DNA of 64,000 nt from Anaeropeptidivorans aminofermentans (GCF_940670685.1 NZ_OW711693.1:3286001-3350000), one strand, 5' to 3'. Positions 9,165 to 18,807 are shown, counted from the first letter of the stretch. Translations and numbers: made by a program. Notes: generated from the letters alone by a model not told the origin.

Positions 9165-9575
9165 CTAGAACTTATCAGGCTCCATCATGCTTTTCATATA
9201 TCCGTTCATATATAGAATCTGCTCTTTGCTTAAGCTGATGTGCTCCTCAATATTGTCCTCATGTATTATTTTGCCGGAGAAAATTATTGATAAAATTAGC
9301 GGAAGGTTCATGCCGGCCACAACATGGACAGGGTAGATTTGGGACAGCTTTACTGCAGCTTGATTCACGCTGCCTCCCATAATATCTGTAAAGATTAAAA
9401 TATCCTTCTCATTAATGGCGCTGATTTTTTCTGTTAAAACCTGCTCAAAATCCAAGCCATCCTCATAAGCGCATATGTAAAAAACCCGCTCATCAATAGC
9501 AGCATCAAAAAATTTTAAGGTGTCATACATGCCTTTGGCAAGGTTGCTGTGAGACGCCAAAATGATTTTATTCAT
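9165..9575 (-). CDS. PTS mannose-family EIIA component
   Basis: 136 residues, preceded by TTTTGGAGG. The start MNKIILASHSNLAKGMYDTL matches the mannose (PTS-EII Man) IIA fold, with the phospho-accepting histidine in ASHSNLA at position 9. A later ILIFTDIMGGSVNQAA segment is the conserved core strand and loop. It receives phosphate from HPr and passes it to EIIB. It is the 3'-most intact gene of an operon coding for SIS protein, EIIB, EIIC, EIID, a decayed kinase, the aldolase and this EIIA, all on the minus strand. Confidence 0.88.
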   Translation of the reverse strand: MNKIILASHSNLAKGMYDTLKFFDAAIDERVFYICAYEDGLDFEQVLTEKISAINEKDILIFTDIMGGSVNQAAVKLSQIYPVHVVAGMNLPLILSIIFSGKIIHEDNIEEHISLSKEQILYMNGYMKSMMEPDKF

Positions 9576-9610
9576 ACTTTATCCTCCAAAATGATTTAAT
9601 ACATTGGTGA

Positions 9611-10459
9611 TTAAGCTTTGCCGGCGCTTCCGCAAACCTCAATTTTATTCATGACATATTTCTTAACTTCTTCTCTGCCCTTTGAGCTGTATTTTTTGGG
9701 GTCAATGGTATCAGGTACTTCCCTAAGGACCTCACTAACACCTTTTGAAAAGGCAATCCTTAAATCGGTAGCATAATTCACTTTGCAGATTCCCCGGTGA
9801 ATACACTCTCTAACCGTATCATCAGGAACGCCTGAAGTTCCATGAAGCACAAGGGGTATGGTAACCACTTTTTGAATTTCACTTAGGCGTTCCAAATCCA
9901 ATTTGGGAACCCCTTTATAAATACCGTGGGCGGTTCCTATGGCCACTGCAAGAAAGTCAACACCTGTTTTTTCAACAAACAGCTTTGCCTCTTGCGGGTC
10001 TGTATAGCGGGCTCCGCCGCCGTCCAAGTCATCTTCTTTACCGCCTACCTTGCCAAGTTCAGCCTCAACCGGAATACCCGATGAATGACAGGCCTCCGCC
10101 ACCGCTTTGGTAACAGCAATATTCTTATCAAACACTTCATAAGAGCCGTCAATCATAATAGAAGTATATCCTGCTCTAAACGCCTGCATGGCAAGTTCGA
10201 AACTGTTTCCATGGTCTAAATGAATAGCTATGGGAACGCTTGCCTTTTCGGCTGCCGTTCTTGCATTGGCATAATAATATTCCAGGCTCCCATACTTTAT
10301 TGTGGTCGGCGTTGTCTGTAATATAACAGGCGACTGAAGTTCTTCCGCGGCAGCCACTACTGCCTGTATCATTTCCATATTCTCCACATTAAACGCTCCG
10401 ATGGCATATTTACCTTTCTGAGCGTCCAGCAATATTTTTTTTGTTGTCACAAGCGGCAT
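9611..10459 (-). CDS. Class II tagatose/fructose-bisphosphate aldolase
   Basis: 282 residues with GAGGG upstream of the ATG. Zinc-binding motifs of class II aldolases are present: HLDHG near residue 83, VEAELGKVGGKEDD near 133, and HGTSGVP near 207. The length and the YTDP motif fit the KbaY/GatY/FbaA family. In this operon, with a SIS-domain protein and a mannose-family PTS, I infer tagatose-1,6-bisphosphate cleavage to glyceraldehyde-3-phosphate and dihydroxyacetone phosphate, as in N-acetylgalactosamine use. The family cannot be split from fructose-bisphosphate aldolase by motif alone, so I leave the symbol blank. Confidence 0.88.
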   Translation of the reverse strand: MPLVTTKKILLDAQKGKYAIGAFNVENMEMIQAVVAAAEELQSPVILQTTPTTIKYGSLEYYYANARTAAEKASVPIAIHLDHGNSFELAMQAFRAGYTSIMIDGSYEVFDKNIAVTKAVAEACHSSGIPVEAELGKVGGKEDDLDGGGARYTDPQEAKLFVEKTGVDFLAVAIGTAHGIYKGVPKLDLERLSEIQKVVTIPLVLHGTSGVPDDTVRECIHRGICKVNYATDLRIAFSKGVSEVLREVPDTIDPKKYSSKGREEVKKYVMNKIEVCGSAGKA

Positions 10460-10474
10460 AGCAAACCCTCATTT

Positions 10475-10870
10475 CTATAATCTATATATCTTTTCATTTT
10501 TAATAAGATTTTCATAAACGGCATTATCAAAATTACCAGTTTTTGTGAAAAGTGCACTGGCTGCTGCAATGGCAACTGCATATTTATTAATACAGCATCT
10601 CGCTTTACCCCGTATAGTTCTAAATCTATAATGGATTCCATTCTCATTCAGGAGTAATTTCAGATATCTCCCGTTAAACCCGCCGATAAACCCTGCTCTG
10701 CACCTACTCGCCGCATTTTAAACTTCTGCCGACATTGAGGCCCTTTCCGCCGGCTGAGTTTTGGCACGACGACTCTCGCATTACTGCATTGCTTTCGATT
10801 GGATATTCATAGAATATACTTTATCAATGGCGAATTTACTGTGATTGTTATTGTCACTTTTACTGCCCGG
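10475..10870 (-). pseudogene. Decayed PfkB sugar-phosphate kinase
   Basis: In broken frames on the minus strand the pieces of a 1-phosphofructokinase/tagatose-6-phosphate kinase are readable in order: ITVNS-IDKVYSM near 10840, SAGGKGLNVGRSLK near 10740, GFIGGFNGRYLKLLLNENG near 10650, then a jump to the C-terminal YAVAIAAASALFTKTGNFDNA and stop at 10475. The central ATP-binding half is missing. Position between EIID and the aldolase fits the kinase step of a tagatose-phosphate pathway. Confidence 0.8.
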
Positions 10871-10962
10871 CAAAAGATAGAGAGAAGAATTTTTCCAATA
10901 TCTTTGTTTATAAAGTAAGGAATGAGTCAAAACAGGCTATATTTTGACTCATTCCTTTAATG

Positions 10963-11793
10963 CTATGATGCTATCGGTAAGAAAAAGGGCAGCCCTTCAA
11001 TCAATACGATGATGATGCCGAAAAGCAATAAATAAAACATCAGTTTCGTTGTGCTGATCCCTTTTTTCATTAAGGCGTACACACCAAAGGCCAAGCCAAG
11101 AGGCAAAAGCTTCGGCATCAAACTATCAAATAAGGATTGAACTTCAAAATGAGTCTGGCCAAAATTGAGTGTGATAGAAGTCGTAAAATTTATCATACTT
11201 GCAATCATGGCGCCAACCACCGTTGTACCAATAAGCCTTGCGCCACTGGTTACTTCTTCAATGGCTCCGCCGGACATGGCATTTGACAAAAACTGTACAC
11301 CCTGCTTATAGCCAATATCCAACCCCTTCCAGCGAATGATAAAATGAGGGATATTATGTACTAATAGGAATATAATAGGGCCAAGAAAGTTGCCTTCAAG
11401 GGCTAATGCAACACCAAGCCCAAGGCCGATGGTGCGAAGGGTTCCAAAGAAAAGCGAATCTCCGATGCCTGCAAGCGGCCCGATAAGGGCTGTTTTAATA
11501 CCTGTTATGGCGGATGCGTCAAAGTCCGAATTTTCATGTTTTTGTTCTTCCAGCGCAATAACAGCCCCTGTGATAAATGTTACAAACTGGGGAGAGGTAT
11601 TAAAGAACTCTGTATGGCGCAGCAGCGCCTCCTTCAGCCCTTCAGGGTCGTCATGGTATATTTTTTTAAGTGCGGGAACCATTCCGTATAAAAATCCTAC
11701 AGCCTGCTGCCTTTCATAATTGAAACATCCCTGCAACGCCAGGGAGCGCCAGAAAGTAGAGCGAAATAGCTTTTTATCCATTATTTCAGACAT
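10963..11793 (-). CDS. PTS mannose-family EIID component
   Basis: 276 residues. The N-terminus (KKLFRSTFWRSLALQGCFNYERQQAVGFLYGM) is typical of the IID subunit, and GIGDSLFFGTLR is the conserved IID loop. Hydrophobic segments occur in the middle and at the C-terminal end (LMFYLLLFGIIIVLIEGL). IID forms the membrane channel with IIC and takes up the sugar. Its start lies 11 bases past the IIC stop, so the two are co-translated. The downstream gap to the aldolase holds the decayed kinase gene. Confidence 0.92.
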   Translation of the reverse strand: MSEIMDKKLFRSTFWRSLALQGCFNYERQQAVGFLYGMVPALKKIYHDDPEGLKEALLRHTEFFNTSPQFVTFITGAVIALEEQKHENSDFDASAITGIKTALIGPLAGIGDSLFFGTLRTIGLGLGVALALEGNFLGPIIFLLVHNIPHFIIRWKGLDIGYKQGVQFLSNAMSGGAIEEVTSGARLIGTTVVGAMIASMINFTTSITLNFGQTHFEVQSLFDSLMPKLLPLGLAFGVYALMKKGISTTKLMFYLLLFGIIIVLIEGLPFFLPIAS

Positions 11794-11804
11794 AATTGTC
11801 CCTC

Positions 11805-12551
11805 CTATGCATTTGCGGACTTTTTATTCAGATACTGGACATAAACAATAATCACTGCCAATATAGTTATGCCAAGGGTCGACAGCCCCATAAATGCAGA
11901 CAGCAGGAACCCTAAAAATAGATAAGGGGCAGTTGATTTGTCAAAAAGGAAGCTCATAAGCAGTGCCATACCAAGGGCCGGCAGTAATGAACTGGAGCGG
12001 GTTAATCCATCCAATATAAACTGCGGGATATATTCGATAATACTCTGAACTAAATCAGACCCGAAATAACAGCCCAGAAATACAGGAACGGCCGTTAAAA
12101 CAAAGAATACCCAGGCACCATACCACATGGTTCTGTCACAGCCTTTTGTATCGCCTTCCCTAGCATATCTCTCAGCCATATGATTAAATTGCGCATTAAT
12201 AACGCGGCTCAATATACCTAATGCCTGGCCGAGTATGGCCATTGGCATCGCCAGCGCCATAACCTGCTCTACACCTAAACCGCTTTTAATTGAAAGGACC
12301 ACTCCTATAACGCCGCCAATCAGTGCATCTGGCGGTGTTGAGGCGCCAATGCCCACGATTCCGAGAAATACTAATTGCAACGTTGCGCCCATAATCAATC
12401 CAGATTGCGGGTCTCCAAATATCAACCCTACTAAAACTCCCGCTACAACGGGTTCATGCAAAAGATTTTGGCCGAATATACGCCCGTCCCAGCGAAGAAG
12501 TCCTGCCAATATCGAAACTAAAATACACTGAACTAAAAACATAGAATTCAC
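11805..12551 (-). CDS. PTS mannose-family EIIC component
   Basis: 248 residues with several membrane segments. Recognisable IIC features are the first helix with GLLRWDGRIFGQNLLHEP, VGLIFGDPQSGLIMGATLQL and the GIGASTPPDALIGGVIGVVL loop. It forms the sugar-translocating part of the membrane complex with IID. It lies between EIIB and EIID, with about 120 bases between EIIB and this start. The family includes permeases for mannose, sorbose and N-acetylgalactosamine, and sequence alone does not choose between them. Confidence 0.92.
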   Translation of the reverse strand: MNSMFLVQCILVSILAGLLRWDGRIFGQNLLHEPVVAGVLVGLIFGDPQSGLIMGATLQLVFLGIVGIGASTPPDALIGGVIGVVLSIKSGLGVEQVMALAMPMAILGQALGILSRVINAQFNHMAERYAREGDTKGCDRTMWYGAWVFFVLTAVPVFLGCYFGSDLVQSIIEYIPQFILDGLTRSSSLLPALGMALLMSFLFDKSTAPYLFLGFLLSAFMGLSTLGITILAVIIVYVQYLNKKSANA

Positions 12552-12675
12552 CGCTTTCTATAGTCTATCTGCCATTTTAAAATGGCCGCCGAACACTACA
12601 GTAAGAAAACAGAAAAAATAAAATCATGCTGGGGCTTGTCCAGTTTATATTTTATAAAACAAGCCGTTATGCCTT

Positions 12676-13158
12676 TTATTTATTCCATATTGATAAAATG
12701 TCGTTATAGAGTAATTTCTTATCGGATGTTGTCGCTTGCAGATAAATATTTTTTCCAAGGCTGTGAATTGATTTAATGTCTTCCATTTCGGCCTCATTTA
12801 GAAAAAACTGCATGCCAATCTTTTTCCTTCCGTCTGCCGACGGCATTGCGCCGAGATTAACGTCGGTAATGTCACAGTTCTTTGCCAGCTTCAATGCTTC
12901 CGCTGTCGTGCCGGTTACCAGCAAAATACTTTTCCGTGCATTCTGGGCGTCATTTAAATAAGAAATCGTATCGGAAGTCGATAGGATAACCAAAACTGTA
13001 TTTTTAGGCTTACCGAGGTTTAATGTCATGTGCATCAGCTGATCATTTGCATATTTATCCGATGCTACCACAATAGTATCCGCCAGCGTGTGGGAAACCC
13101 AAAATACTGCGACCTGCCCATGAATCAAACGGTGATCAATTCTTAATAATTTTATCAC
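12676..13158 (-). CDS. PTS mannose-family EIIB component
   Basis: 160 residues from a GTG start chosen because AGGAGGGAGG lies just upstream; an ATG 42 bases further out has no site and would add a tail unlike the family. The N-terminus IKLLRIDHRLIHGQVAVFW contains the histidine of RLIHGQV, the phosphorylated residue of IIB. It passes phosphate from EIIA to the incoming sugar on the inner face of the membrane. The gene follows the SIS-domain gene by about 57 bases. Confidence 0.92.
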   Translation of the reverse strand: MIKLLRIDHRLIHGQVAVFWVSHTLADTIVVASDKYANDQLMHMTLNLGKPKNTVLVILSTSDTISYLNDAQNARKSILLVTGTTAEALKLAKNCDITDVNLGAMPSADGRKKIGMQFFLNEAEMEDIKSIHSLGKNIYLQATTSDKKLLYNDILSIWNK

Positions 13159-13215
13159 TGCCTTTTCCTCCCTCCTTAAATATTTATACCTATATTTCAT
13201 AAAATGCTTAGGCTA

Positions 13216-14298
13216 TCATACCTTACTGCTCATTTTTTGATGGAATGCAGGGTCGCTCGGTACATTGGGATTGATACCCTTATCCTTTGCAATACGATAA
13301 GATAAAATTTGAAGCGGTACGATATACTCCATTGTATAAAAATCAGCATCATCAACGAAATCGTATAAAAAGGCTTTTTTATCTTTTATGCCGCTTTTCT
13401 TATTGCCAATAACAAAGTTATGTTCCGTTTTCTCACTGCAGTAATCTTTAAGTTTTAATATACGCTCAGCATAAGGCCCTTGGCTCATTACATATACCAT
13501 ATAACAATCCGGATTAATGGAATGATATATTCCGTGCATGAATTCTTCCAACTCATACCAGAATACTCCGAACCTTCCGTTCTCAAGTATTTTTAATGCG
13601 CCTTCCTGTATATTGCCAAAGTTATCGTCATAACCAATTACCAGCATACGCTCTGCCTGCTTCATTTCCTCGGACTGGAGGTCATACCAAGCGTCCGCGG
13701 CTTCAGCAATGGGGGTTAGATTGTCTGCCGTTTTTAACATCTGAGCTATTTTTTCTTCATATTCTTCTTCTGTTATGTATCCCCATTTTCTGGCGGCTTC
13801 AATAGCACAGAGCATCAATATCGTCATTTCCGTAATATAGCTTTTTGATTTCGGGCTGACATCTTCAATACCATAATCAAGGAATAAAATATCATCGGCG
13901 TACTTTGCGATTTCGGAATCCCTGGCATTGGTAGCCGCCAGCGTATAGAATCCGTCCCTTTTTGCCTTATCTACCGCTTTTATTGTGGATACGCTACCGC
14001 CAGTTGCTGAGATTGCAATTAGTATATTACCTTCATCAAAAAACATCTCGCTGTCAAGAAAGCGTATTGGATAATGGACAATTACCTTTTTTCTTAACAG
14101 CTTTTCCATCATTCTTCTGGCTGAATGACCTGAATAGCAACTGGTGCCTGCCCCGGTAATATGAATTGTATTGCATTTTTCAGGGTCAAAGTAATCTACA
14201 AACCCTTTGACGGCTTCCTTTCTATTCTCGATTACTTTGCGAATAACTGCTGAAGACTCATGGATATACTCATGCATATCCCCTTTGAATGTTTTCAT
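13216..14298 (-). CDS. SIS-domain sugar-phosphate isomerase/deaminase (AgaS-like role)
   Basis: About 360 residues. Two ATGs lie 9 bases apart; GGAAGGG is placed 9 bases before the inner one, so I start there. The two SIS folds are visible: the first with HITGAGTSCYSGHSARRM and the later AISATGGSVSTIKAV; the second with ILENGRFGVFWYELEEFMHG. This resembles the isomerizing half of glucosamine-6-phosphate synthase and the AgaS/FrlB group that deaminates or deglycates amino-sugar phosphates. As first gene of the PTS-aldolase operon it probably turns the imported amino-sugar 6-phosphate into a ketose phosphate. Confidence 0.85.
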   Translation of the reverse strand: MKTFKGDMHEYIHESSAVIRKVIENRKEAVKGFVDYFDPEKCNTIHITGAGTSCYSGHSARRMMEKLLRKKVIVHYPIRFLDSEMFFDEGNILIAISATGGSVSTIKAVDKAKRDGFYTLAATNARDSEIAKYADDILFLDYGIEDVSPKSKSYITEMTILMLCAIEAARKWGYITEEEYEEKIAQMLKTADNLTPIAEAADAWYDLQSEEMKQAERMLVIGYDDNFGNIQEGALKILENGRFGVFWYELEEFMHGIYHSINPDCYMVYVMSQGPYAERILKLKDYCSEKTEHNFVIGNKKSGIKDKKAFLYDFVDDADFYTMEYIVPLQILSYRIAKDKGINPNVPSDPAFHQKMSSKV

Positions 14299-14544
14299 AA
14301 TATTCATCCCTTCCGATAAAAGTATGTACTAATTATATATTGTCTTTACATTTTATTCAATTATAAATTATAATGTAAATATATTTTGGTTTATATGTAT
14401 AAATAAATTCATTGCTTTTGTGCACAATTAAAATTTAGTATGTATTGATTTAATTGAAAATAGTGTATAATATAGCTACTTATCATGGCATTGTTATATT
14501 TTACAAATAAAATTACACTGCTAATTGAAGAAAGAGGTTATGCA
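14299..14544. promoter_or_regulatory. Divergent promoter region between SIS/PTS operon and GntR gene
   Basis: AT-rich DNA separating the divergent SIS gene and GntR gene. An inverted repeat TTTACATT (14345-14352) / AATGTAAA (14372-14379) lies close to the PTS-operon side. A TATAAT at 14466-14471 is a plausible -10 for the regulator gene. I infer that the GntR protein acts here; which sequence it binds is not shown. Confidence 0.55.
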
Positions 14545-15300
14545 ATGAAACAAGCGAAGCATGAGGAGATTCAATCCTATATAAAAAAGCGTATCATGTC
14601 CGGAAGTTACCCTGTAGGCCACCAGATTGAAACAGAAGTGCAGCTGTGTGAAAAATTTAAAGTGAGTAGACAAACTGTGAATAAAGCTTTACAAAGCCTT
14701 GCAAATGATGGTTATATTGATAGAAAGCGCGGAAAAGGCTCTTTTGTTATAGGGCCTTTTGTTCAAAAAAGTATGCGCCGCCATACAAGCTTTACAAAAG
14801 ACTTGGAAAGTGTAGGCATAAAACCAGGGTCACGATTGTTAAAATATGACTATATAAGTGCAAAAGACGAGCCGGAAGTCGCATCCGCATTGCGGCTCGC
14901 AGAATCCGATTTTTTGCATTATTTTATTCGATTACGTACTGGAGATAATATTCCCATAGCTATCAGCTATTCTTATTTATCTGCACAGGCTGTTCCCGAA
15001 ATTGACTTTTCAGCGCTTTCTTATTCTCAGGACAAGATGCTGCAGGACATGAATATTCATCATAGAAGGGCTATTTATCAGCTCAGCGCCTGCTCTCCCA
15101 CCGAGGCGCAAATGAAACTTCTGGAAATAGAACACCATACTGCCCTTTTCAGAAACCATCATATAACATTTAACCAATATGACATCCCTTATGAATATGT
15201 TGACACCTATTATATAGGCTCTAAATATACCTATAATATTGAAGTGAGTACGGAACTATCTGAAGTTCAAGAGCAAAATGAACAGGAAAAATATAAATAA
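14545..15300 (+). CDS. GntR/HutC-family transcriptional regulator with UTRA domain
   Basis: 251 residues from the ATG preceded by AAAGAGG at 7 bases; an earlier in-frame ATG has no ribosome binding site. Residues 1-70 are the winged helix (KFKVSRQTVNKALQSLANDGYIDRKRGKGSFV), which binds DNA. The remainder is a UTRA ligand-binding domain (FIRLRTGDNIPIAISYSYL ... HITFNQYDIPYEYVDTYY), which in this family senses a sugar phosphate. Its divergent position next to the PTS operon suggests that it represses that operon until the sugar phosphate appears. Confidence 0.93.
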   Translation: MKQAKHEEIQSYIKKRIMSGSYPVGHQIETEVQLCEKFKVSRQTVNKALQSLANDGYIDRKRGKGSFVIGPFVQKSMRRHTSFTKDLESVGIKPGSRLLKYDYISAKDEPEVASALRLAESDFLHYFIRLRTGDNIPIAISYSYLSAQAVPEIDFSALSYSQDKMLQDMNIHHRRAIYQLSACSPTEAQMKLLEIEHHTALFRNHHITFNQYDIPYEYVDTYYIGSKYTYNIEVSTELSEVQEQNEQEKYK

Positions 15301-15435
15301 AACTGTATAAAGTATATTTTTGAACCGCTGATATAAGTGTTTCCCACAATAAAAGGTACATAAATTTACCGTGTGGTGTAAATGCCTCTTTACGCTATGA
15401 GTATCGTATAGGTATTGGTATAATAAACATAAAAA

Positions 15436-15475
15436 GCAGCAATTCACCTAAGCTTAAGTGAATTGCTGCTTTTTA
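15436..15475 (+). terminator. Terminator downstream of the GntR gene
   Basis: GCAGCAATTCAC pairs with GTGAATTGCTGC, followed by TTTTTATG, preceded by AAAAA, so it may work in both directions. Confidence 0.85.
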
Positions 15476-15573
15476 TGCCATTTATTTCTTTAAAAGGTTT
15501 TCGTCACCAGAGTTTAGATTGCAAAAATCTATTTGAAAACAGTAATGAAGCATAAGTTTTGTTAAATCATCAC

Positions 15574-15995
15574 TTAGAAATCCACACTGTCTCTTAAAAC
15601 ATATGCTACCGCCATTGCCATGTCATCAGATTTAGTTCGAATTAGTACGCCGCCACTATAATTAGAAATTCTCTTTAGCTCTTTAATCAAATATTTTGAG
15701 TTTTTACGCTGAAATACCCGAAGAAATGCTATGTTGAGTAAAGAAATGCCTCTCACCCTGGGAATAAATTATTGTTTGTGCGTATTCTTTAAATATCCGA
15801 TAAATCAAAGGAAAAATTATTATAACTATTAATTTTCTTCTTTAGCGATATTGTTTGTGCATAGATATTGGGCAAAATAAATCTAAAAGCCCCTTCCACA
15901 TTTTCAAATATTGGTTGCAAGTGAAAGCCTTTATAGGCGCTTATAGTTCTACTTAGGCCTGTTCGAAGGTATTTTTGTACTCTTAGCTACTGTAC
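15574..15995 (-). pseudogene. Remnant of an AlbA-type ATP-binding protein and an unknown tail
   Basis: At about 15840-15990 the minus strand reads LRTGLSRTISAYKGFHLQP and EGAFRFILPNIYAQT. This is the same protein segment found in the larger pseudogene at 19625-20908 (GLGKIISSYKGHSLQPKFE, EGAFRVTLPNIHAQ). A short open frame at 15574-15756 ending VAYVLRDSVDF follows it on the same strand and is unassigned. Both are fragments. Confidence 0.55.
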
Positions 15996-15999
15996 ATAA

Positions 16000-17160
16000 A
16001 TCCCAAAGCATCTTGCTCCTTGCGACGTTCCTTTTGAAAGCATTCTTTTATCTGTACTTTGCTATAACCAAGCTTTTCACAAGTTTCCCGATGACTGTGC
16101 CCTTATTTTTAGAGATTTTATTTCTTCCTCAAACTTTTTTGCTTACCCTATACTCTCAACATAATTTTACCGGCTCTTGTAGTTTATATCCTATCAACAA
16201 GAGGTGGGTGGCTGCAATGTCTATTTTTATTGGTATAGTATATTAAGTCATATGGATAAAAGCAGAGCCATCTTGTGTATTATCGAAAACAAAGTCATAT
16301 ATATAAATGGTGTCAATACCGTATTCTTTTGCATATTCATTTTTAAGGCCTGCTGTTGCGGCACCATAATCCGGCTATAATTTCCTTCCTTCTGAAGCAA
16401 ATTTACTACCTGGTCATAGTTAATATCTTCAAATGTATCAATTTCCTGACGTGGCGTGTCATTATTGGAATGAGTGTTAAAATCCCCAAACATGTATTTT
16501 TCTCAAATCCATAATCAATTGAAGAAAACTGAACGGCTGCTTTAGGCTTCTCCTGGCAGCTTCAACAGATTTCTCACTGCTTCCGCTGTTATTGCTTCTG
16601 TTAGTGCCTTAAGTGTATTCTTTTAAATATAGGTATTGTATACATAAAGTAAGCAGTAGTATGGCCTACATGTTTATGCTTTTTTGCAAAGCTTTCAAAG
16701 GCTTTTTGAACGGGAATATAAGTTAAAACGAAGGACTTTATTCAAAAAATGTGAAGAAAACTCGGGGTTGTTATAATGGCAAGAAAAATCACACTAGAAT
16801 GTCGAGCAAAGCGAAAAGAACTGTTTGAATTGTTACCTCATGAGCCGGTAGCACGGATACCTATGGTTTTCCACTAATATGTAGCTAAGGGGGGTAAGCT
16901 TTTTTCCGGACTTACACCACATAATTTTATTGTTCTATTTGCACCTTTTTGACTTTACACAAAGTTTGGGATTTTACTAACTATGAAGTCTGGTAATTAA
17001 TGATAGCATCTTCAGCAGCCGCCTGCACTCATCACTGCGTCCGTACGGTACTACCAGCTAGATCAGTTTTTTAGACTTTGCGTTGAGTGTTTCTTCTATA
17101 GCTATCCCATATTCTTTACTTCCCCATTAAGCTGTACAATTTTCTAGGGCAGGTTTACCT
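16000..17160. other. Decayed DNA including a frameshifted unknown gene
   Basis: On the minus strand at 16248-16493 one frame reads MFGDFNTHSNNDTPRQEI and on to LLQKEGN, after which the reading passes into another frame as PDYGAATAGLKNEYAKEYGI and ends DGSAFIHMT. It looks like one frameshifted coding region of unknown function. A 33-codon plus-strand frame at 16776-16877 (MARKITLECRAKRK) has no ribosome binding site. The rest shows nothing I can name. Confidence 0.4.
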
Positions 17161-17182
17161 TTATCTGGAAAAATTATCAGAG

Positions 17183-17345
17183 CTATAATCTTTTAATAAC
17201 TTTTCTATAGTATACATCTTTAGACCCATTGTATTCAAGAATCTCAAACCCATGCTTTCTGTAAAAGGCATAAAGGAGTTCTTTATGGTTGCCATGACAA
17301 TAGACCGGTCGCTCGTTATTATATGTTTCCTTAAAAGCGTTTTGC
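17183..17345 (-). pseudogene. C-terminal fragment resembling a GNAT acetyltransferase
   Basis: The minus strand encodes a tail with AFYRKHGFEILEYNGSKDVY, typical of the last strand and helix of GNAT acetyltransferases. It begins inside the end of the radical SAM gene in another frame and has no start of its own. I read it as a truncated gene end joined to the radical SAM gene by rearrangement. Confidence 0.5.
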
Positions 17346-18191
17346 ATACCCACATCGGCGGCAAAGCTCCTCGCTGGGTTGGCGTGCCGAAAAACCTTTA
17401 TAAAGTGCCTGTGCACGTTCACCAGACAGTATTTGAGCAAGTGGCGTTTGAAAAATGCTGCCCAGTGCAATATCGCCTCTGCTATCCAAACAACAAGGCA
17501 CGACAGTGCCATTGCTCAGTACGGCTACCTGATTACGCAGCCCATGGCAGAATATGGGCTGCTCCGTGGGAGGTTCAGTCATGCTCGGCCACGTAAAACG
17601 AGCCGCCTTTCCAAGAAAAAGTTGCGGTGCCAGCATTGTATTACCGCTTTCACAGATTTTAATTCGTGCTGCTTCCTGTGCAGCATTGTTTAATCCTAAA
17701 AGACGGCATAAGGGGGCGAAAATAGCCTCATTATCAATGTCGTTTACACCTAGATTCCACAGCCTCAGTTCACAAAAAATTCCTTTGTCTGTTGCCGCTG
17801 TAACAAACGATGCCACATCTCGCAGATACTCCTCTTTGTGATATGTGCTATCAGGCTCCATGCTGTGTAATGATATGCTTACCTTTCGTAGTGCAGGTGC
17901 ATCCAGCAGTACTTTCTGTGTTTTTGCAAGCAATGTACCGTTTGTGGTAATGTTTACACTCATGCCGAAGTGATGTGCCGCACTTAAAAATGTTTCCAAT
18001 TGCGGATGTATCAGAGGCTCTCCCAGTACGTGCAGATAGATGTGGTTCGTATACGGCTTTGCTTGCCGAATTATATATGAGAACTCGTCAATACTCATAA
18101 ATCGTGGTGCACGAACGTTGCCAATGCAAAAACTGCATGACAAATTACACATATTCGTAATTTCAATGTAGATACGAGAAAATTTTTTCAT
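17331..18191 (-). CDS. Radical SAM/SPASM-type protein, orphan
   Basis: 286 residues from the ATG preceded by AAAGGTG; an upstream TTG would add 21 residues without a site. The N-terminus reads IYIEITNMCNLSCSFC, the CX3CX2C cluster motif, followed by HVLGEPLIHPQL and INITTNGTLL-like strands of the radical SAM barrel. A C-terminal region with VLSNGTVVPCCLD and LCRRCGYAKRF carries cysteines like a short SPASM domain. Such proteins mature peptides or modify small substrates. No precursor peptide or partner is evident beside it. Its downstream end abuts a GNAT fragment. Confidence 0.82.
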   Translation of the reverse strand: MKKFSRIYIEITNMCNLSCSFCIGNVRAPRFMSIDEFSYIIRQAKPYTNHIYLHVLGEPLIHPQLETFLSAAHHFGMSVNITTNGTLLAKTQKVLLDAPALRKVSISLHSMEPDSTYHKEEYLRDVASFVTAATDKGIFCELRLWNLGVNDIDNEAIFAPLCRLLGLNNAAQEAARIKICESGNTMLAPQLFLGKAARFTWPSMTEPPTEQPIFCHGLRNQVAVLSNGTVVPCCLDSRGDIALGSIFQTPLAQILSGERAQALYKGFSARQPSEELCRRCGYAKRF

Positions 18192-18435
18192 AAGTTTGTT
18201 CACCTTTGCTGATTTTGTATAATTAAAATATATCCTTGTAGTGTCCTCAGACAATTTTTAAAAACTAAGAGGTTTCAAAGCACTAAACTCATTGTTTGAA
18301 CAAAAGAAAAAGCCAATAAACATTACTCTTAGCCGTAACTCTGTGCGTAAATAAAAGGGGTTCCCTGATATTATTTTAGCTGAATTAATGTTTATTTATA
18401 GACAATTTCATTTTAAACAGTAACTTGGAGTTCTA

Positions 18436-18807
18436 TCATGATATAATCTTAGATAGAAAAGTCATGGCCTTTTTTGTTTCATAGTCGTACAAAGAAACAG
18501 AATTTCTATTTATTTTACCCTCATAATGTTTTTTGCTTCCATAATCATAACCCGAAAAGAATTATTGCTTATTTTTAAATCAATATGTTTTTTCAGACCA
18601 TAATTATACAAAGAGTATTGATTTTGCGATAATAGGAACCAGTTACATAACATTTTTTATTATAGTCATAAACATTAACACCATTTTGATTTACCTCACC
18701 AGAAACATTTACATTTTTTCTTCATATGAATATATGCTTGAGACATTTTTGTTAGAAATCAATATAAATGCAATTACAGATATTATTATACGTTGCTCTT
18801 TTGTCAT
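18436..18807 (-). pseudogene. Frameshifted small secreted or anchored repeat protein
   Basis: It begins MTKEQRIIISVIAFILI, a membrane anchor or signal-like helix, then breaks into stops and frameshifts. The end reads YDYGSKKHYEGKINRNSVSL and YDYETKK, repeating a YDYxxKKxxEGxI pattern seen in small Clostridial surface proteins of unknown role. Inactive in this form. Confidence 0.5.
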
